In this document: positions 5,910 to 9,972 of the stretch, one piece after another | Position numbering within the stretch: the first letter of the stretch is position 1 | Layout of the letters: every line of letters starts with the position of its first letter | Assembly: GCA_031254675.1 (NCBI GenBank) | Contig: JAIRTV010000366.1 | Span: 1 to 9,972 of the forward strand | Direction of reading: 5' to 3' | DNA: 9,972 nucleotides | Source: Planctomycetaceae bacterium | GTDB taxonomy: Bacteria; Planctomycetota; Planctomycetia; Pirellulales; Thermoguttaceae | The notes under the pieces: model-generated | Told to the model about the DNA's origin: nothing | What the model saw: the letters and a program-made list of their open reading frames with translations, nothing else | Database searches by the model: none | Translations under genes and position numbers: made by a program

Positions 5910-7772
5910 TCAATCGGATTGTGTTTGGGCAAGCAATTGAGCAAGACCGAGTAATTTTTCAACTTTTCGTATCACATCGGATTCTGAATCGGCGATTTCT
6001 TTTGCTTTTTGAAAAGATTTTTTCGCTTCAATATTTTCACCAAGACCATACCACAAAAATGTCATCGAACAATAAATTTGAAACAAATTATTCTTGCCTT
6101 CTATTTCATCGGCAGATGAATTTAGTTTCAAAATCGGCTGCGATGTTGTTGTTTCAGAAACGACTGATTCAAGTTGATTTGATTCGTGACGAGAAGTATT
6201 TTTCAATATTCGTACATCTTGAATTTCGTCCAGATATTTTTGAAGTTGGCTAAGATTTTTTTTCGCACCGGATTTATCATACAATTGTGTTTGACGATCT
6301 GCTATCATCAATTGAAGTTCTATGTTGACAAGCGGATCGTCTAATTGTTTCGCTGTTTCAAGCATGGCTTCAAGTATTTTCCATACTCCGCGCAAATCGA
6401 GCAACGCTGCACGACTACTGGAATATTCCAAAACTTGTTGTAGAACTTGTTGCGAAAATTGTAACCGTTCCTCTGGATCGTCAATTTTCAGTGCCTTTTC
6501 GGTTTCCTGCTGGAACTGTTCAATTATCTTTTTTTCCTCATCTGAATATGTTGCATAAATCTGATTCAATAATTCTTCTGATACTTCACCTTGCTGTTCA
6601 ATTTTAATCATGACCAAGTGTCGTAATGCTTGCGGTTTTAGAACGACATCTAATGTTTCAATAAATTGAGCGGCTTCCTCAAATTTTTTAGCGTCAGTCA
6701 GTAATTTCAATTGATAAAAGACACGTTGATTTTCCGAAACATTTTCTAAATGTTTCATAAAATCTTTGACAATATCGTCGCGTTTATTTTCCGACAACAT
6801 GTAAAAAGTCTGTTGCAATAACTGTTCCCGAAATTCCGGCGAACTGGTTTGTTTGGCAAAAGCAAAGATTTGTTCAACGGTAATCGTTTTGACAGAAGCT
6901 TGAACGGTTTTGATGATGATATTGTCTTTCATTTCGTTTGGTTTGAGAATGTTGACAATATTTTCTGCCTCGGCAATTTGACCTTTGTGAGCAAGCACAA
7001 TCGCGGCAGCTCCCAATAATTGCAACTTATTTTCTTCATCAGCAACCGTTTCGATCATTGCCAACGCTTCGGCTTGCTGACCAACAAGGATCAAACTACG
7101 AATCAGCAACGCAACAAGATTTTGTTCTTGAACTTCTTCAATTTCCCGTGCTTTTTTTCGTGCTTTTTCAAAGAGACTTTTTGATTCCTCAATTTTTCCT
7201 CGTTTCGCTAATTCACGACCAAGAATAATCGAAACAAGCGATTCCAATCCGGCATCTTTCGCTTCAACCGCTCCCGCAAGCGATTTCCGTAATAAATCTG
7301 TTGTGTCAAACGAATTTTCTATTTCGTTATTTTCGGAACGGTTCTTTTCAATATCTTCGATAATTTTTTCCGCAACATTTAATTGCTTTTCGGCGCGGAC
7401 GGACGGTTTAACGATTTGATCGAGCATTTTAGCACTATCGGCATAATCGCCAAGTTCAGCCTGAGCAAACGCAACCGCTTCAATAACTTGTTCTTGTACA
7501 GATTCTTTGGCAATGGACGGAAGCAATTTTAACACTTGCTGAACTGTATTCCGTGCCGGTTGTTTATCGACGAAACGAAGTTCAAGGTTGAGTAATTGAA
7601 ACAGAGCCGGAATTTTTTCTATATCCGGCAACGATTCCAATGATTGACGTGTTTCCGCTATTAGTGCGAGTAATTCCGGCGTTTTTTGAAACGAATTTTC
7701 CTGCGCTCCGGCAACCACCGAAAATAATGTAACCAACACAAAAACACAAAACGAAAAGCAAACACGTAACAT
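5910..7772 (-). CDS. Secreted helical-repeat (TPR-like) protein
   Basis: The 620-residue protein begins with a classical signal peptide (MLRVCF, hydrophobic core 7-20, likely cleavage after AGA at 21-23, mature end QENSF). The rest is almost entirely amphipathic helices in pairs of roughly 35 residues, rich in Glu, Gln, Ala and Leu. The best TPR-like units are about 176-208 (GRELAKRGKIEESKSLFEKA), 220-243 (LVGQQAEALAMIE), 252-276 (LAHKGQIAEAENIVNIL) and 566-592 (GLGENIEAKKSFQKAKEIA). No catalytic motif is visible, so a scaffold or binding role in the periplasm is inferred. The start was moved to ATG 7772, which has AGGAG seven bases upstream and gives a textbook signal peptide. An in-frame ATG at 7850 would add 26 hydrophobic residues without support. 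Promoter elements upstream are not clear. The specific family was not recognised. Confidence 0.75.
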   Translation of the reverse strand: MLRVCFSFCVFVLVTLFSVVAGAQENSFQKTPELLALIAETRQSLESLPDIEKIPALFQLLNLELRFVDKQPARNTVQQVLKLLPSIAKESVQEQVIEAVAFAQAELGDYADSAKMLDQIVKPSVRAEKQLNVAEKIIEDIEKNRSENNEIENSFDTTDLLRKSLAGAVEAKDAGLESLVSIILGRELAKRGKIEESKSLFEKARKKAREIEEVQEQNLVALLIRSLILVGQQAEALAMIETVADEENKLQLLGAAAIVLAHKGQIAEAENIVNILKPNEMKDNIIIKTVQASVKTITVEQIFAFAKQTSSPEFREQLLQQTFYMLSENKRDDIVKDFMKHLENVSENQRVFYQLKLLTDAKKFEEAAQFIETLDVVLKPQALRHLVMIKIEQQGEVSEELLNQIYATYSDEEKKIIEQFQQETEKALKIDDPEERLQFSQQVLQQVLEYSSSRAALLDLRGVWKILEAMLETAKQLDDPLVNIELQLMIADRQTQLYDKSGAKKNLSQLQKYLDEIQDVRILKNTSRHESNQLESVVSETTTSQPILKLNSSADEIEGKNNLFQIYCSMTFLWYGLGENIEAKKSFQKAKEIADSESDVIRKVEKLLGLAQLLAQTQSD

Positions 7773-7777
7773 TAAAA

Positions 7778-7784
7778 TTCTCCT
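7778..7784 (-). promoter_or_regulatory. Ribosome binding site that decides the start of the secreted protein
   Basis: The minus strand reads AGGAGAA here. The AGGAG core ends seven bases before ATG 7772. It favours that start over the in-frame ATG at 7850. Confidence 0.75.
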
Positions 7785-8022
7785 AATAGCGTGAAACAAT
7801 AAGAAAAACAAACAACAAAAATACTTTAACATAATCTTAACAAAAAACAAGAGGGGTTTTAAAAGTTCTCGATAGGCGATTCCTTTTTTTCTGCGTCCAC
7901 CTAATTGACGAGAACGCGACGATACGTTTTAATAATGTTTCCTGAGAGAATTTTTTACCGGACAACTTGCAAGTAAAAGCAAAAAAATGCCCGCAAAATA
8001 AAAACAATCAGGGATTTTATTC

Positions 8023-8043
8023 AAGATGTATCGCGTACATTTT
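8023..8043. promoter_or_regulatory. 21-base imperfect palindrome upstream of MoxR gene
   Basis: AAGATGTA, TCGCG, TACATTTT: the arms match in 7 of 8 positions around a 5-base centre. It lies 61-81 bases before the MoxR start and upstream of a TATAAT, a usual place for a dimeric regulator to bind. A short hairpin is the alternative. Confidence 0.4.
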
Positions 8044-8075
8044 TGCAAAAATCGAATTTAAAATAAAAATTTCAA

Positions 8076-8081
8076 TATAAT
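8076..8081 (+). promoter_or_regulatory. Possible -10 element of the MoxR gene
   Basis: A perfect TATAAT lies 22 bases before the ATG at 8104. A TTGCAA at 8043-8048 is 27 bases further up, too far for a standard -35. If this is the -10, the leader is only about 15 bases long, which fits the absence of a Shine-Dalgarno sequence before this gene. Confidence 0.35.
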
Positions 8082-8103
8082 AATCCGTAACTTTATTTTC
8101 CCC

Positions 8104-9174
8104 ATGACAGAAAAACAACCTGTACCAACAACTTCCATTCCGCCTGCCGCTCCTCCTAAAACACGTAATCTCGGCGATGTGTTACAGGAATTTGGACAAC
8201 ATTGCCGCCTGATGCAGGAAGAACTCGGCAAAATCATTATTGGTCAAACGCCGGTGATTCAACAAATTTTCGCCGCAATTTTCACACGTGGACATTGCCT
8301 CTTGGAAGGCGTTCCCGGTTTGGCGAAAACATTGATGGTGAGTACGATTTCGCAGATTCTTGATATTGAGTTTAAACGAATTCAGTTTACGCCGGATTTA
8401 ATGCCTTCGGATATTACTGGCACAACCGTTCTTGATGAAGACGAAAACGGACGACGTAATTTTCGTTTCGTTGAAGGACCCGTTTTCACAAATATTTTGC
8501 TGGCAGACGAAATTAACCGAACTCCACCGAAAACACAAGCCGCATTGCTTCAGGCAATGCAGGAACGTGAAGTTACTGTTGGACAAACGACTTATCAGTT
8601 GCCCGATCCTTTTTTCACCATCGCAACACAAAACCCCATCGAACAAGAAGGAACTTATCCGTTACCGGAAGCACAACTCGACCGATTTATGTTCAATATT
8701 AAAATTGATTATCCGTCGCTCGGCGAAGAAGAAAAAATTTTAGCAACAACAACCCGCAATGAACGTGCAGAAATTCGTAAAATTCTAAGCGGTAAACTAA
8801 TTGTCAATCTTCAGAAACTTGTTAATAGTGTTGCCGTAAGTCAGTATATTATTCAATATGTTGCGCGTCTTGTTCGGGCAACCCGACCACGTGACGAATC
8901 AGCACCAAAATTTGTACGAGATTTAGTCGATTGGGGAGCCGGTCCAAGAGCCGGACAATATCTCATTCACGGCGGCAAAGCACTTGCCGCAATGGAAGGA
9001 CGTTTTTCGGTAGCCATTGATGATATTCGAGCGTGTGCGGTTCCGGTGTTACGACATCGAATCAGTACCAACTTTCAAGCTCAAGCCGAAGGAATGACTA
9101 ACGAAGATTTAATCAAACGACTCATTAAAGAATTACCAACCCCAACCATCGAAAAATTTGAAAAACCAATTTAA
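8104..9174 (+). CDS. MoxR-family AAA+ ATPase
   Basis: The 356-residue protein is a cytoplasmic AAA+ chaperone-like ATPase of the MoxR family. Walker A is EGVPGLAKT (68-76, K75). The MoxR-specific segment FKRIQFTPDLMPSDITGT spans 90-107. Walker B is ILLADE (131-136), followed by INRTPPKTQAALLQAMQE. Sensor 1 is in TQNP (175-178, N177), the arginine finger is in LDRF (192-195, R194), and the sensor-2 region is GPRAG (280-284, R282). Length and motif order are normal and all catalytic residues are present. Family members usually act with DUF58 and von Willebrand A-domain proteins encoded next to them to mature or remodel protein complexes. Here the next gene, 64 bases on, is unrelated, so the usual partners are absent from this window. 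The first 22 residues are a Pro/Thr-rich extension. No Shine-Dalgarno is seen before the ATG, but the start agrees with the domain boundary. Confidence 0.93.
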   Translation: MTEKQPVPTTSIPPAAPPKTRNLGDVLQEFGQHCRLMQEELGKIIIGQTPVIQQIFAAIFTRGHCLLEGVPGLAKTLMVSTISQILDIEFKRIQFTPDLMPSDITGTTVLDEDENGRRNFRFVEGPVFTNILLADEINRTPPKTQAALLQAMQEREVTVGQTTYQLPDPFFTIATQNPIEQEGTYPLPEAQLDRFMFNIKIDYPSLGEEEKILATTTRNERAEIRKILSGKLIVNLQKLVNSVAVSQYIIQYVARLVRATRPRDESAPKFVRDLVDWGAGPRAGQYLIHGGKALAAMEGRFSVAIDDIRACAVPVLRHRISTNFQAQAEGMTNEDLIKRLIKELPTPTIEKFEKPI

Positions 9175-9238
9175 TATTATTCCCCCTTCCCCTAAACAAT
9201 TCTCCTTTTCATAGAACCCTGAAATCAACGTAAATATT

Positions 9239-9972
9239 ATGAACATCACGAAATCTAAACGATTGCCTTACGGTCACGCCGATTTCAAAAAAATCAGGAC
9301 GAATAATTATGTTTATATCGACAAAACTCGCTTTATTGAATTGCTGGAAAACGAAAGCAATTCGTCACAAATATTTATTCGTCCTCGCCGTTTCGGGAAA
9401 AGTTTATTTCTTTCAATGTTGTCATATTATTACGACGTTAATTATGCCGATGAATTTGAACAATTATTTGGAGATTTATACATTGGTCAAAATCCGACAC
9501 CGTTAAAAAATTCTTATGCGGTTATGGAATTTGATTTTTCGAGTATTGACACAACCAATGTTGAAAGTTTCAAAAATAGTTTTTTTGAGAATATCAGATT
9601 TTCTGTCCGTCAATTTTTACAACGTCACAAAAACACTTTTCCTAAAGCAGAACGATTTATTGAACGAATAGACAATGAAAAAACGACACTATCAATTTTG
9701 GATACGGCATTTAGTGTAGCGGACGAAGCGGGAAGCAAAATTTTGGTCATTATAGATGAATATGATCATTTTGCGAATGATCTTATTGCGATGGGTTCTG
9801 TGTTGGGTGATGATTTTTATAAAAAAATGGTTACTGCGAATGGATTAGTTCGTGATTTTTATGAAAAGTTAAAAATCATGTCAAAATACGGTATTGTTGC
9901 GCAAACGTTCATAACCGGTATTTCGCCGGTGTTACTTGACGACTTGACCAGCGGTTACAATATTGCAACCAA
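9239..9972 (+). CDS. AAA-ATPase-like protein of the PD-(D/E)XK nuclease-associated family, 3' end beyond window
   Basis: An open frame from ATG 9239 runs off the right edge, with 244 codons visible. The N-terminus shows the family hallmark: LPYGHADFKKIR (9-20), YVYIDKTRFIE (24-34) and RPRRFGKSLFLSML (48-61), the last being a modified Walker A (G53, K54, S55). ILVIIDEYDHF (168-178) is Walker B. FITGISPVLLDDLTSGYNIA appears just before the edge. This layout matches the AAA-ATPase_like family, whose full-length members (about 500-600 residues) normally end in a PD-(D/E)XK nuclease-like domain; that half would lie outside the window. Members are often multicopy in gut and anaerobic bacteria, and their role is unsettled (mobile or defence-associated use has been suggested). 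No Shine-Dalgarno precedes the ATG, but the start fits the usual distance to the PYG motif. There is no terminator-like hairpin between it and the MoxR gene. Confidence 0.85.
   Translation, partial: MNITKSKRLPYGHADFKKIRTNNYVYIDKTRFIELLENESNSSQIFIRPRRFGKSLFLSMLSYYYDVNYADEFEQLFGDLYIGQNPTPLKNSYAVMEFDFSSIDTTNVESFKNSFFENIRFSVRQFLQRHKNTFPKAERFIERIDNEKTTLSILDTAFSVADEAGSKILVIIDEYDHFANDLIAMGSVLGDDFYKKMVTANGLVRDFYEKLKIMSKYGIVAQTFITGISPVLLDDLTSGYNIAT

Larger units (their letters stand above)
7773..8103. other. Divergent intergenic region, no gene found
   Basis: These 331 bases separate the minus-strand secreted-protein gene from the + strand MoxR gene and must hold both promoters. The part next to each gene is very AT-rich. 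The middle (about 7865-7950) is more mixed and contains GTTCTCG at 7865-7871, matched by CGAGAAC at 7909-7915 (a 7-bp stem with a 37-base loop). A palindrome lies at 8023-8043 and a TATAAT at 8076-8081. No open frame with coding character is seen. A small RNA in the middle is possible but unproven. Confidence 0.5.

Noticed and set aside
7773..7850. N-terminal extension of the secreted protein from ATG 7850
   Set aside because: ATG 7772 has a strong AGGAG at correct spacing and starts a textbook signal peptide; the extension would place a second hydrophobic stretch in front of it.

Overview
The window looks like chromosomal DNA of a fairly AT-rich planctomycete-like bacterium (phylum Planctomycetota, inferred). 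Three things suggest this: a Gfo/Idh/MocA oxidoreductase with a twin-arginine leader, an ExbB/MotA-like channel paired with a long single-pass coiled-coil protein, and a MoxR ATPase. The family at the right edge (AAA-ATPase-like plus PD-(D/E)XK) is especially common in gut and other anaerobic bacteria, so a host-associated or anoxic habitat is possible but not shown. No rRNA, tRNA, CRISPR array or transposase is visible.

Layout. Positions 1-153 are a leader region. Two translationally coupled + strand genes follow (154-1413 and 1410-3392): a four-helix MotA/TolQ/ExbB channel subunit with a coiled-coil tail, and a single-pass membrane protein with a coiled coil, a soluble domain, an Asn-rich linker and a second soluble domain that resembles the first. 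Their stop faces the stop of a minus-strand gene across a 103-base gap that is almost filled by an 83-base structured inverted repeat (3401-3483).

The minus-strand block reads from right to left. It holds a secreted helical-repeat (TPR-like) protein (7772-5910), a gap with a perfect 12-bp inverted repeat (5786-5825), a Tat-exported Gfo/Idh/MocA oxidoreductase (5740-4394), and a divergent RNase HII-like protein (4353-3496). A roughly 330-base divergent intergenic region (7773-8103) separates this block from a + strand MoxR ATPase (8104-9174). The window ends inside a + strand AAA-ATPase-like gene (from 9239).

How the genes relate. Only the first two look like a dedicated functional unit (4-base overlap, matching topologies): a proton-channel/stator-like inner-membrane complex. 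Its unusual point is that the partner's membrane helix lacks the Asp that ExbD, TolR and MotB use for proton transfer. The rest is a loose neighbourhood in which co-transcription is plausible only for the oxidoreductase and the RNase HII-like gene. I see no complete defence or mobile system. The best candidates for something undescribed are the channel pair and the 83-base element.
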